This document shows positions 11,783 through 23,698 of a stretch of DNA of 64,000 bases, in pieces. Within the stretch, counting starts at the first letter, position 1. Each line of letters starts with the position of its first letter. The translations under genes were made by a program, and so were the position numbers. This DNA is from Bostrychus sinensis (lineage: Eukaryota > Chordata > Actinopteri > Gobiiformes > Eleotridae), in the NCBI GenBank assembly GCA_020698575.1, contig CM036256.1, positions 13,655,908-13,719,907 of the forward strand. The letters run 5' to 3'. The notes below the pieces were generated by a model. That model saw only the letters and a list, made by a program, of their open reading frames with translations. It was not told where the DNA came from and ran no database searches.

Positions 11783-12243
11783 ACCAGTATCAGATACCAG
11801 TATCGGGTACTGGTACTGATACCAGCAGCTGATATTTTACAGTGCTGTCATGTGACATTCACCACTCAGCTGAGCAGTGAGAACCCTGTGGAAGGATTTC
11901 AAAGTGAACTGTATAGAAATACAGTAAAAGCAAAGCTGACTCTACAGTATGCTTAACCACACATCCCAAATCATATGTGAGTCCTAAAACTTAAGCAGCT
12001 GTCCTTCCTGGCGAATCTCCGCTGATTATGCTTAGATGCTCAGTTTGTCTTTAAAATGATTTTAGTGACTGGATAGTGGAGAATCTAAGCTTTCAAATGG
12101 GTAATATTCAAACCATTCTGTTAAATAACTTAGCGAAAATACACAGCAAAAAGACAACACGGTATGGGATGAATGAGATATAGTGTAGTGTAACTGCATA
12201 TATCATATTGGTTTGAAAAAAAAAGTGGTATCAGTGCATCCCT
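11783..12243 (-). mobile_element. hAT-like MITE relic (TAGGGATGCACTGATACC end)
   Basis: The right end reads GGTATCAGTGCATCCCTA, whose inverse TAGGGATGCACTGATACCAC is a typical fish hAT-type terminus. The left part contains repeated GGTACTGATACC and CAGATACCAG words but no clean terminus, so it is probably truncated or rearranged. Confidence 0.5.
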
Positions 12244-13374
12244 AATTGAAATGTACTGAAACTTAAATGAGGCCCTTGTGACTGTTAGCTGAGAAGTCTG
12301 TCCATTTTGGAAAGAAAAGAGGTAGATTTTTAATTCGGGCCAAGAGATTGTGTTTTTTTTTTTTTTTTTACCTGCCGTTGGTTTGTTTAGTCTGTTAGCA
12401 ACTTAACTTTAAAATAAAATAAAAAAGTTATGTGGTGTTTTGAAGACATTTTAGGTAAGTAATGCAGGTAAACAGATTAACCAACACAGAAATGTAGGCT
12501 AACCCGTCTGTAGTATTACATTTTGAATACAGTGCAATCCAGTTTCCTCTAGTTTGGTCACTTTAAACCAATCAAAGCAATTAAGCAAAGTAAAAGTCAT
12601 ACTTGCCACCAGTGATCTTGATTAGACTACATCCATGAAAAGAAATTTAATTATCGTAGAATAAAATTGTTATCTCTCATTCAGTGTTTTAGTAACATGT
12701 TTTTGAAGATGTGTTTTAAATGTGTTCTTTCTTCAGAGGGGACATTTTCAGACATGGCCATTTTGTCTGTGCACATAAAAATGTAGCCAAATACAAGTTT
12801 TAATTAAAAATAAGAAATTAGGAAAAGCTAGTACTGTGAACACCAACTATAACCACAGCAAAACTGCATATTATTAATTATCCACAGTGGATGTGGCCAA
12901 ATCAATTAATACTTTGTTCCAAGTGAACATTTGTGCATGTAATCATGAAGTGCTGTTTTCATGATTTGAGCTGCTGTTCAGTTTTTCCTTTTCAGAAAGA
13001 AGTCAATTGTGTTACTCTTAATCCATCATCATCCTGTTAATCTGGCATTAACATATTCTGAGTAATCCAGGAACGGCATGCACACAGAGTCTGGCGGCAG
13101 TATAGTTTATAACGCTGGTCTATTTGGCCTGGTTGGGTCTGCTCTGGCCATTACATGATATGAAACGTGGCGTTGGCCTGTGTGTCTGGCACATGAGGCA
13201 GGAGCATGTGTTTGTGTGTGACTGTGTGTGACTGTGTGTGTCTGTGTTTGTTTGGAGTCACACTGCTGTTGGCTCTATCTCTGACACTCATTATACATAC
13301 TGCTATCAGAAGACTCTACTGTACATGCCAAAACAGTCACAAGTATGGCCTCTGGTTATTAGGGCCTACAGACT
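12244..13374. other. Intronic DNA with a small TG-rich tandem repeat
   Basis: A TG-rich tract at about 13204-13245 contains GTGTGTGACT repeated. Otherwise no feature is supported. Confidence 0.5.
13204..13245. repeat. TG-rich 10-bp tandem repeat
   Basis: GTGTGTGACT occurs twice in a row within a TGTG-rich run. A minor microsatellite. Confidence 0.6.
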
Positions 13375-13602
13375 AAAAATTAGATGTGAGAAAGTACTAA
13401 GAATCTGTACTTAAGAGAAAGTGCTGTTACTTTTAAATATTGTTACTCACATAGAAGTACACATTATACAGAATACATAGAAATTAGTCTATAAGAGCCA
13501 AGGCAAATGTCATGGAGCTGAAGCTTTGCCATGGCATTACATTGTGAACTCAACTTTGCATGTTGCCACAACATTGCTGTCACAAATAGCATATGATAAT
13601 TA

Positions 13603-14310
13603 GAGAGTACTAGGGCTGGGTTATAAATCGAATTAATTTGATTAATTTGCATTTTTTTAAATGTTGGACGATAGACAAATTGTAAAATCGAGTCCAGCGG
13701 AAATTAGCGTCTTCCAAGCACTGCACTGTTTCCTGTGTTGTGGCTAATGCTGCTGCTAGCGTCAGAGCAGCTTAAATAGTGACTGTGAAGTGTGACTGTG
13801 ACTCTGCAGATGCTAAAAACACTAATAATCACAGAGAAAGGAGTAATTTTACCTCTGTAATGTCCTAGTCTGGATGTGGCAGCAGTTTGGCCAAAACAAA
13901 CAGCGTGATGCTATGTGCAGTAGCAGCAGCAGAGTCGAACTTATGTGTCTTTTGCTCTGTGCTCTGCTTAGCGTCTTTTCACAGGCCTCTGTGATGTATA
14001 ATGGTGTATATTATAAAATGTATATTATAAAAGACCTGGTCTTTAGAAGCAGAGAGGGCTAACACTAAAATACTTTTATGTCACTGTTAGAGTAATGTGC
14101 TTTGCTGCTGTCTTGCTGTAGCCCAGCTAAAATAAAATAAAAAATACTATGCAATAATCTCATTTAATAATAAACCTACAGATAAATAGCCTTTTTATGC
14201 CAACAAGAGAAAAAAACATTCAAATCGTAAATCGCCTGAGAAATGAAAAAAAATAAATAAATAAATCAAGATTTTATTTTTTTGCCATATCCCCCAGCCC
14301 TAGAGAGTAC
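13603..14310. mobile_element. hAT-like non-autonomous element with 8-bp target duplication (family H1)
   Basis: The element proper is 13611-14302 (692 bp). It starts TAGGGCTGGG and ends CCAGCCCTA, and is flanked on both sides by GAGAGTAC (13603-13610 and 14303-14310), a perfect 8-bp duplication as made by hAT transposases. No transposase frame remains. It sits inside AGTA/TACTT-rich repeat sequence seen on both flanks (13375-13602 and 14311-14600), so it inserted into an older repeat. An inverted relative lies at about 54735-55400. Confidence 0.85.
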
Positions 14311-14599
14311 TAAAGGTCAGATGAGAAAAAAGAAGTCACAAACTATGGTGCAGTTAAAAGTACTGGGACTGTTGAATTTTAAACAAACAGAGGAGCTAAG
14401 TACTAAAAAGACAACTTGGAAACTTTAAATGAGTAATCAAGAAAAAGTATACTTTTAGTATACATTTTAGTATACTATTTACTATACTATTTAGTATTAT
14501 TACTTAAGAAAAAATAAAAGTTGTCAACAACATGATCCCATGAGTAAAAGTAAAAATAGACAATGTAAAATTTTAACCTGAGAAAAGTAAAATAAAATG

Positions 14600-16350
14600 T
14601 AAATGTAAAACCTAGGATTAAATCAGGTCCTTTTGGTTGTACAGCTAGTGTGCTACTCACTTTGCCACAGTCAAAAAAAATAATTTACTACTTTAAAAAT
14701 CTACCTGACTAAAAATATAAATAAACCCCCAAAATGTGCTCAAAAGCCAGTCTGTTTAAGATTGCACTCAAAATATTACAAAAAAATATCTAGGAAAGGA
14801 AATCTTCCATGTGAAAAACATATTACATGGAAACATCCCAGTGATGACCACACCTTACAGGAGACGGTAATAAAACATAACCTGTTCACCATGGCACCTG
14901 GCAGTAGGTTAAACTTAACTCACTGTGCAGTATTGTGGCTGGACGACAGGTTCAGAGCTCAACTGCAGATAGAGTGGTCTGTCAGTGGTCTACTGTGGTG
15001 AAGAAAGGCTATGACCCGACCTCTCTGTGGACTTTAATAATCATTTTTTTTCTTTATACCAGTTAACACTAACCCTTCAGAGGTCGACTGGGGCCAGGTC
15101 TCAACAGGTAAAGGCTATTTGGAGGCCTATACACAATTATGGCCATATTGTTATTTCAGTGTACCTGCCGGTCTGTGTATGTAATGTAGTATACAAGGAT
15201 AAAAGTATGCCCTACAGAGTTGCTTATGACTCATGACTAATGCAAAGTACTCAAGACATGCACAATATAATGAAAATATGTATAATATTGCAAATATCAT
15301 GATGCATGATATCTGAATGTCCCCTTCAAATACAGATGCAATCTTTAGACTGTTTTCTAAGCTTTATCATTTGGTTGCACAACAACAATTTAATTTTTTT
15401 TTTTTTTTTTTTTTTTTTTTGCCAATGATTGCCATTTATTGTAAACATCAATGGTTCAAAGCAGCTCTTTGCATTATGGATGATGTGACAGCTGATTATG
15501 CAATAATGATAAATTTATGACATATTCTGCACCCATAAGTTAGAATCAAAATATTTTAGCACCAAGCATTTATTCAGTTTCTCTGCTATTTTGAGCAAAG
15601 GCCAGTTAGATGCAGAGCTGGCACTTGAAGACATACACTGACAGAAATAAATTCAATCTCATATTCATCCATTATGGGCAATCTAGATTCACCAGTTCAC
15701 CTAACACATGCATCGCTTTGGACAATGGAAGGAAGCCGAAGATAACCCACAGAAACAGGGATTTTCTTCTTGAAAACAAAAACCTTATGATAATATTGCG
15801 TTGACAGTCAAGTTTATCACTGACTAATGCTAACAACAATACAGCAAAGCATACTTCATTGATTTAACCCAATATCAAAGCAGTCTCAGAGGGCTTTATA
15901 AACCTTGTTCTCTGCAAACGCTAAGGCAAACTTTCAGCTTGATTGATATGAGGATATTAATCAATGGACAAAAACACTTTTCACATTTCAGCCTTGACTT
16001 TGTTGTATTTTGCATAAAACTAAATGCTTCCCGTGGTACATTTCTTACTGAACTGTATCTGACATCTGACATTTACGAAGGCTGTACTTTGACACGTCTT
16101 GCATGCGCATGTGTGTACAAGCTTGTGTAGCACACGTACACAGACACACACAGAAATCCATCTGAGAGTATCAGTGCCACTGTTCATGTCTGTCTCTTGA
16201 TCTCCCTTTGCTTTAATCTTCTTTCCCTCTTCTCCACTCACAGTCCCTCTACTCTGTCCATCACTATTATAGGCTACCCAAACACGTCACAAGATGGACG
16301 TGGCTCTGGGGAGAAAATCAAATTGAGGAACAGCAAAGTGATGCAAAAAT
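14600..16350. other. Intronic DNA with a poly(T) tract
   Basis: A run of 27 T lies at 15394-15420. A degenerate minus-strand repeat fragment near 15660-15780 reads TCACCAGTTCACCTAACACA and then GGAAGGAAGCCG. No gene seen. Confidence 0.5.
15394..15420. repeat. Poly(T) tract, 27 bp
   Basis: An uninterrupted run of 27 T. No SINE head adjoins it. Confidence 0.85.
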
Positions 16351-17134
16351 ATACATCAATCAGGCATAACATTATGACCACCTGCCTTTTCTGCCTTAGG
16401 CGGCACGGTGGCTTAGTGGTTAACACTTTCGCCTCACAGCAAGGTTTGAAACCCAGACCACCTTTCTGTGTGGAGTTTGCATGTTCTCCTCGTGTCTGGG
16501 TGCCTTTCCTCCAGGTGCTCTGGTTTCCCCAATCAACCTTAAAACATGCAAAATAGGCTAATCCTCCAAGCTAAGGTACTTCTGATCTGAAAAATCTGGA
16601 GAAGAGTCCCACTGCCCACTGCTCCTGACAGGTTGCCCGAGTGGCATTGAAGGAAATTTGAAATGCACAGAACAAATTTCCCTATGGGGATAATAACGTA
16701 TACCTTAACCTTAAATTTACAACAAACTGCAATGCACTGTATTCTGGCACCTTCCTTTCTGAACCAGCATTAACTTTTTCAGCAATTTGAGCTACAGTAG
16801 CTCATCTGTTGTACTGGACCACACGGGCCAGCCTTCGCCAGTTCACCATTGATCCTTTCTAGTCCAACATTAATAGATACTGACCACTGCAGTCTGAGAA
16901 CACCCCACAAGAGCTGCAGTTTTAAAGATGCTCTGTCTAGCTATCACAATTTAGCCCTTGCCAAATTAAATCAAATCCTCATGTGTGCCCATTTTTCCTA
17001 CTTCTAACACATCAACAAAATGTTCACTTTCTGCCTAATATATCCCACCCACTAACAGGTAACATGATGAAAAGATAATCTGTGTTATTCACTTCACCTG
17101 TCAGTGGTCATAATGTTATGCCTGATCATTGTAT
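16351..17134. mobile_element. DNA transposon relic with ATCAGGCATAACATTATGACC inverted ends
   Basis: The left end carries ATCAGGCATAACATTATGAC (16359-16378). The right end carries GTCATAATGTTATGCCTGAT (17107-17126) in inverted form, with TA-rich flanks. The interior retains words typical of a widespread fish Tc1/mariner-like element (TATATCCCACCCACTAACAGG, GTGTTATTCACTTCACCTGTC). It is interrupted by a SINE-like repeat at about 16399-16715. Confidence 0.75.
16399..16715 (+). repeat. GGCGGCACGGTGG dispersed repeat, copy 1 (nested)
   Basis: It begins GGCGGCACGGTGGCTTAGTG and continues with CTGTGTGGAGTTTGCATG and TGTTCTCCTCGTGTCTGGG. A box-A-like TGGCTTAGTGGTTAACAC and a decayed box-B-like GGTTTGAAACCC suggest a tRNA-like head. 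It lies a few tens of bases inside the left end of the inverted-end element, hence a later insertion. Other copies are at 42027-42290 and 45686-46012. Confidence 0.7.
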
Positions 17135-17893
17135 TTTGATGGAGTGGATCAGTTGTGCTTTAGATGAATCAGTTTCTCTCTAATGCAGTCAATTAAAATG
17201 CAGCTAAATCCGGAAAGTTGAGCATAATCCACTGTTAAATCCTCACAGAAAAAAAAAATCTTTACAAATTCAAAATATGACCTCTTCAAGTGCTTGTGTA
17301 TAATGATTTTAGTGGCTTGTAATTACAGTGGGTGTAAAATTACTGACTATGACTGCAGGGCTAAAAGGGGAAGCTACAGTATATGATTCAATTTGGATCT
17401 TTTGCAGAGACACGATATGAGCAGGAGAACTGCTGTGTTTTCAGATTAAGTAACATACGGCTGCTTTTTCTGTTACTTAGTCCAATTAGGGAAACGCATG
17501 AAAAAAAAAAAAGTCTTAGAGAAGTCGTCCAAGCCTGTCAGAGGGACGGCTGCACCAGCGAATCAAAGGCAGCGTAAAAAAAAGTCAGGCTTAGTTTACT
17601 GCAGCGTGGATCAGAGTAATTAGATGGTACAGTCATCCATAAAAGACGCACTCAAAATGCCACACATAGGACACTGTTTAGTCAAAATATGGTTATTTTT
17701 GGATTACAACTCAAAAGCAAGTCGCCAAAAGGTTATGTATTAATTTTGAGCTAACAACAACCAGTTACTGTTAGCTTAGAAATTATAAACCATGTTAATG
17801 TGCTCAAGAAAGTGGCCTGTGTTTGCACTACAGGCTGTAGTGAAAAAATGCTTTATATCATTAGATAAAATTAGCTTTAGGCTACACTAAGTT
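17135..17893. other. Intronic DNA, nothing recognised
   Basis: AT-rich, with no repeat ends or coding signal supported. Confidence 0.5.
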
Positions 17894-18434
17894 CAGGGTT
17901 TATACACTTTTTTACCAAGAATTTTTCATGACTTTTCCAAAACTTTTAACTAAATTTCCAAGACCTGAAATAATTTAATTTGTTAAATTTGGAAATTAGT
18001 CAGTTGAAGAAAAAAAAATCAGTTTGGGCTTCTTCCCTGAGAAATATATTATTCCACTAATTCCACTAATTTCACTGACTTATAGCCTATACACCAGTGA
18101 TTAAAAAATAACTGTGCTATATTAGAAATAAACTAATCATCTATGCTGTTTTAGAGCATTACCAAAACCGAAAGAGCCAAAGACCAAATAATAGATATAG
18201 GTCAGGTTTTTCCTGCAGCAAGAACAAGAAGAAGACAGCGTTTCTACTGAACACTTATATTTACTGTATTCTGGCGGGCACAGGTTTAACTAGGAGTGGC
18301 CCAATGTTTAAATTTCCAAAACTTTTCCAAAACTTAACATTAAAATAGAAAATTCCAAAACTTTTCCAGGGCCTGGAAATTGCATTTTAAAATTCCATGA
18401 CTTCTTCAGGTTTTCCATGACTGAACGATTCCTG
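17894..18434. mobile_element. CAGGGTTTATAC-ended non-autonomous element
   Basis: 541 bp starting CAGGGTTTATACAC and ending GAACGATTCCTG. TTTTTCATGACTTTTCCAAAAC near the left end is mirrored by AATTCCATGACTTCTTCAGG near the right. TAAGTT directly abuts both ends (17888-17893 and 18435-18440), a likely target duplication though shorter than the usual 8 bp of hAT elements. No coding capacity. Confidence 0.65.
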
Positions 18435-18507
18435 TAAGTTGCAATGTGCAGTAAACTGACAGGTTTAAAAAAACATAAATTATCTCATTTTACTACTTGA
18501 GCACTCA

Positions 18508-18802
18508 AGGCGGCAGCAGCTCGAGTTCGTAGGTAGGTTGGTGGATCGATTCCCGCTACCAGCATTGCGTCCATGGGCAAGACACTTCACCCGCTTGCCT
18601 GTATGAATGTGTTAATCTGATTGTGTGATTGGTGATGGCTGGAAAGGCTGTAGGCGCAGAATGGCTGCCACGTCTCTGTCAGTCTGTCCTAGGGCAGCTG
18701 TGGCTACAGAAGTACCTTACCGCCGCCTGACTGAGGAGTGAATAAATAATGCACCTAATAGTAATGTGACTTGAGTATCCAGAGAAGCACTATATAAGAC
18801 TG
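18508..18802 (+). mobile_element. tRNA-headed SINE (family S2), plus copy
   Basis: The head contains GGTTGGTGGATCGATTCCCG (box-B-like), then GGGCAAGACACTTCACCCGC and CTGTCAGTCTGTCCTAGGGC, ending with GAAGCACTATATAAGAC. A minus-strand copy is at 22773-23081, and a tail fragment at about 26682-26758. The body words are common in percomorph fish. Confidence 0.7.
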
Positions 18803-18845
18803 TAATACTGCACCATAGATGTAATGCATCTATGGTGCAGTATTA
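18803..18845. repeat. Perfect 19-bp inverted repeat with 5-nt loop
   Basis: The arm TAATACTGCACCATAGATG (18803-18821) is followed by loop TAATG and its exact reverse complement (18827-18845). It lies immediately after the 3' end of the SINE. The perfect match over 19 bp suggests recent origin. It would form a strong hairpin but is short for a microRNA precursor. Confidence 0.9.
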
Positions 18846-19904
18846 CCTTAGCAGTCCATGTAAACCAAGAAAGACAAAGCTTGAGAAAAGAAGGCATTAT
18901 GGAAGTGAAGTGCTAAAACACTACTGAGTTACATCAAGAGTTAACCTGTCTGCTGACTTAATCTTTATGTAAACTCAAATGCTTTCCCTATGGTAACATT
19001 ATGCAAAACACTGCCAACTCTAACAGTTCCTATAAGTCAATTAAAAGTGAAGTTTTTAAATGTTGAAGAAAAATAAATAACACTTGGTCTGGCAACTGTG
19101 TCTAATGTTTTACTAATGCCCACTCACATACTGTATGTGGGAATTGTGCAGTTTAATAAGTATTTCTCTGGACACTGGCCATGTTTTGTTTATACGTGTT
19201 ACTCAGTTCCACTGTCTTGAGTGTTTTGTGCAAAGCTTAACATAAAAACGCCACATATATTCTAATATATTCCAACTGAACTAAATAATCCAGGTCAATC
19301 TCAGTAATTTTGTAAAAAAAAAAAAAAGAGCGACACAATATGAAGCAGTAATCATAAAAAGAAATGGAAGATCTTTTTAGGAAATGTAGTTTATTATGGC
19401 ACGGCACAGTTAATTTATTGCCACGCAAAGAGAAAAGCCCTGAACAACAGCTGTATACGTTCAGTGTCTAAATCACCTGCTGCTGAGAGTTTTCACCCAC
19501 TCTCGCATACTCAGTCCACACCTGAGGTCCTCCTTGTCTTCTCCTATTTATAACCCTGACTGCTTGGATAAAACATGCTCGGGCCTCCACACAAAATATA
19601 AACGTACATTTCTCTTCTGCTGTACACTCAGCTGCAGTCTTCCAGTGACTGTTAATGATTTATGCTGGCTGCTGCTGTTTGAACACTGCACTCATAGATG
19701 TGCTAAAAGGCACAGGGTTGGACGTGACAGCATCTTTGGAGCTGTTTGCTGCAGTGTAAGGACTGTATTCATATTCAAATGTACCTGGAAACTCAGAAGA
19801 GATTTTAATAGTTTTGGAGGCTTTTTATAACAAAGAGCCAGTTGAATCATATGTTTTATATCACCTAGATAGTTATTCTGTATACAATAAAAATTTGTAG
19901 AAAT
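18846..19904. other. Intronic DNA, nothing recognised
   Basis: No repeat ends or coding domains supported. An A-rich run is near 19315-19326. Confidence 0.5.
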
Positions 19905-20430
19905 GAGTTGTTTTCAGTGTGGTTCAGGATTTTGTACCATTGCAAAACTGGATACCAACTCTAGCAACAAGAGGTCGGAAAAACAATTACTTTACCATTG
20001 TGAGGTTTTGTGGCTCAATTAGTTTAGTTTGGTTTATTCTTTATTTGTCAGGGACCAAGTACAAAAACATTAATTTCACAAGAAAAGAGATGCTTTGTAC
20101 CAGATTTACCTACAAGCTAATTTCCATCTGCATCTCCCGGGCAGCTGAGCACAAACAATAAAACATTACACAGTACAAAAGTTAACATTGTTCATAGTTA
20201 AAAAACTTACTATGTTTTCCAAACTTAGCCTTAATTCATAATTGGTAAAAATGCTTACAAATACAGGTTATTAGTAGTGACTAATGATGAATACAGGCAA
20301 ACACAGCGTTAGTTCAACAATAGATAAAGCATTTACCTCTGAACTAGAATATCCCTCGTTCAAGTGCAGGTCTGGGCACTATATACTGTGCTTACCATTG
20401 CGAGAATACAACAATGCCTCTAGTTGAGTG
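19905..20430 (+). mobile_element. tRNA-headed SINE family S1 sequences
   Basis: Two pieces. At 19905-20030, TGGATACCAACTCTAGCAAC leads to TTTACCATTGTGAGG and TTTTGTGGCTCAATTAG. At 20320-20430, GATAAAGCATTTACCTCTGA is followed by TCGTTCAAGTGCAGGTCTGG and a TTACCATTGCGAGA motif. The second piece is the clearest plus-strand head of this family. The middle appears to be a separate insertion or a decayed body. Confidence 0.5.
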
Positions 20431-20669
20431 TGTGTTTGCTAATCTAGTCAGGGACATCCCAATTAATCTGTCTTTAATGGGGAAGTAAAGGTCCAAAAAC
20501 AAATTTCAAAACAATCCTAAATCTGCTGTTTTTCCTATAGGACCCTTGACCTAGTTTGGTCGAAATACTAGTGCAACAACAATTCCCCAGTTGCTAACAT
20601 TCTCTATCAACCTAATGGCAGAATGGCAGCAGAGAGTCTTTTTTGGTGGCTAATGCCCTTTCATCGAGT
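20431..20669. other. Intronic DNA, nothing recognised
   Basis: A short gap between a SINE and a MITE, with no feature. Confidence 0.4.
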
Positions 20670-21194
20670 AAAGGTCCTCTATTATCGACTTTTTAGAGTT
20701 AACCATGTTAAAATGTTGCTTGCACCCTAACATACCTGGAGTAGTATTTTGTTTCATTCACACTTGTTTGAGTAGTCCATTTTGCTCAGTTCCTCCTCTT
20801 CTACCAATCTGGAAACGCTTGGTCTCATGGCTCCACATAAACACATAAAACTACCTGCTCCTGCATGTTTCTAAAACCTTCACCGGCCTAGTTCTGATAA
20901 TTTCAACGCTTAAATTGCTGTCACTACAAAGCAGTCAGCTCATTTACCTGTTAGTGTCATGTTACTAATAGCTGTGCTAATTGGCCATTTTGTGCTTTTC
21001 TCTAGTCCCCACAGTTGCCAGACAGACAGCTGCTCCAAGTGCTCTCTGCAAAGTCAAAGTAACAGTTCCCCAAAAGAAGACATTTTTGATACATATAATT
21101 ATATTATAGATAAGTTATAAAATGTGAAATACTAATGCAAAGGTGTCCAAAACTAATTCAAAAAGCCTGAAAAAAGCATAAATATAGGACCTTT
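20670..21194. mobile_element. MITE family A, copy 2 (fullest copy)
   Basis: 525 bp from AAAGGTCCTCTATTATCG to AAGCATAAATATAGGACCTTT. The ends are inverted repeats. The interior matches 3718-4130 along most of its length. Partial copies are at 32261-32450 (left half) and 57003-57090 (right end). No open frame. Confidence 0.8.
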
Positions 21195-22772
21195 AAACTG
21201 CAGTGTGTAACCTTCGCTGCCATAATATTCAACTCAGCAAATAATTCTACTGGATCATGTGTCCTCCACGACATACCGTACAATATATATGAACACAGCC
21301 TTGTATTCAAAGCTCTTTCTGATTTATTAATAACCAGTGTGAAATGACATTCTCTTAGCTGCATGCGCATCACTGTGGTTTGTGTATTCAAACACCATAA
21401 AAAAAGATTGTCACTATATTAAGGAAGCAATAACAACATCAACCAGCTGTCCACGGACGATCATGATACCTATTCGGAGTTACAGGAAGAGACAGATTTC
21501 TCCCGGCTTTGACAAAACACACCTTTAGCCAATCCAATTAAATCTACTCTCACATCCAGAAGTGCTCCACAACAATAAATCAAAGCCTTCATAACCCAGC
21601 AGGCTTTTCACCCTTTCCATCTTGTATATTGTGCCCGAAACAACTGCAATCACCGATTCAACACTACAAACACAATAACAGGAGCTTGGCACTTTGATCT
21701 AATAGTACTAGCTGAACTGGTGTAGGAACATAGAGCGATGAAAAGACACACAGTACCACCGCAAGGCACAAATGCAAATGTGGGCTCAAGAGAGGAGCTC
21801 GTTATTATGTTATTTTCACCAACATTCAAAAGTAAAACTGGATAAAAACACAAACTAGCCTGTGTGTTTGTGGTCTTTTATTGGCATCAGAAATACACAA
21901 ACAATCGCCTTTTAACAAGTAATTATAACTGGATTTATCATGCATTGAATAGTGTTGATTAGTGTTCAGGAGTTTCACGGTCTAAGAAGCAAAGTTTGAT
22001 TTTGAAAGAGAAAGAAGCTAAATTCCCACAATGCCACAAAGAAAGCAACGGAGTAGAAAGTGCTCAGAAAATCTCGGGACTCTGGCTGTGGCTCAAAATG
22101 GGAGCTGGTTTAACTGATGGAAGTGCAGTTTTGTCTTTCTGTCGGGTTGAAACCCCTGGCAACCCGCCGCTATCCGTCTCCAAAGGCCCGGCGACAGATC
22201 CGATTTCAACAAAGCGAGCTGCAAAGATCTGAGAGAGGCCTGTGAGAAGAGGAGAAGGCTGAGAAAAATAGATACTAATAAATGTCTTGTTAAAATGAAG
22301 AAGGAGTAAAAGTACAGAGAGCCTTGTTAGTAAGTAGAAGTAGACTCAGACAGCCAAAGGTAGTTTGAACTGTGGTATTCACAGTATTTGTTTCAACAGC
22401 CCTGTTTCCATTGTAGTACAGTACAAGCCAAAGGGGGTATAAAGTGTCTCAAAGAGATAAGTACAAGAGCAATACTACTCTTGTATCCGCTCAGCTTTTG
22501 GACCTAAACACCAATTGTAGAGAAACGCAAACTCTTCAAATGAAGCACATTTGGTTCTTGTTATAAACAGTTGCACTCCAAGAAAAAAAGCTAGTATTTG
22601 TTAGAAAATGTTTCTGGTCATAAATCGATGTAAACTTTGCATTTCCCAGGCATGCCACATTTTCTTTTATATTTTGGGAGCCATAGAAGAGGGGAAGACA
22701 CTGAGATTCGTACTTGGATCGCTCTTGTAGATGGTATGGGCTCTACCAGGTTATCCACTAATGCGACTATAA
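21195..22772. other. Intronic DNA, nothing recognised
   Basis: No gene. The stretch 22130-22240 is locally GC-rich (GGCAACCCGCCGC, AAAGGCCCGGCGAC) without exon-like structure. Confidence 0.5.
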
Positions 22773-23081
22773 TAAATTAGATTTATATTGCGCTTTCCTA
22801 AGCCTAAGCTTCTCAAAGTAATCTATCTTCTGTCGTCAGTCACACTAGGTGATGGTTAGCTACTTCTGCAGGCACAGCTGCCCTGGGGCAGACTGACAGA
22901 AGTGTGGTTGCCATCCTGTGCCTACGGCCTACCACCAACAATCACTCTATCACATTTATGCAAGGCAAGGTGGGTGAAGTGTCTTGCTCAAGGACACAAT
23001 GGCAGAATGCAATGCTGCAATCAAACCTCCAATCTTCTGGTTAGTGGGGGAACAGCTCTACCTACTGAGCTACTGGGCCCC
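22773..23081 (-). mobile_element. tRNA-headed SINE (family S2), minus copy
   Basis: Read on the minus strand it starts GGGGCCCAGTAGCTCAGTAG, a good box-A-like tRNA head, followed by GGAGGTTTGATTGCAGC and GAGCAAGACACTTCACCC. It ends with a TATAAATCTAA-type tail. Same family as 18508-18802. Confidence 0.75.
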
Positions 23082-23663
23082 ACAAAGCCTCTGTGAAGTC
23101 ACACTTGTGTTTATTTGAATTTTCAATTTTAATTAATAGCTGGGGCAGAGAAAGCAGTCAAATAATGATACAAAATACATGTCCTTAGTGAATACACAAA
23201 GGACATGGGCCTCACAAGTTCTCCTTGTCTGTTTTTCAAAATGTTCTCTTCTTTAGCCACACAGTGAAAGTCCACACTGCAGTAACCACTGTGCTGGAGT
23301 AACCTGAGCCCCCTGACTCGTCTCCAGTGACTCACTGTATTTGTTCATTAGTCTCTAAACCTGAGTGAACTGAGCTGCAGGTGGAGTGACGCTCAAATGT
23401 CACTCACCAAATAAAACTGTCAAACACAGTCAGGCAGTGAATAAGAAAAATGTGTAGCGAGACAGTAAGTGTTTAATGCTTCAAAACAAAGTGAATGTAT
23501 GTTAAATGGGCACATCTGGCAAAAGGCATAAACAACAGATGGTGCGCATGAGAAAGAGAAACACTGGAGCCAACTTTATACATATCTGTGTAGTTTATTA
23601 AAGCAATTATGATAAAACATGATTGTCCCGCATCACTAAAAACAGTAACAAGTGTCTTATCAA

Positions 23664-23698
<35 letters not shown>

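Noticed and set aside
13204..13245. CRISPR-like direct repeats
   Set aside because: It is a TG-rich microsatellite in a vertebrate intron with no spacers of regular length.
18803..18845. MicroRNA precursor
   Set aside because: The stem is only 19 bp with a 5-nt loop, too short for a typical precursor, and it adjoins a SINE.
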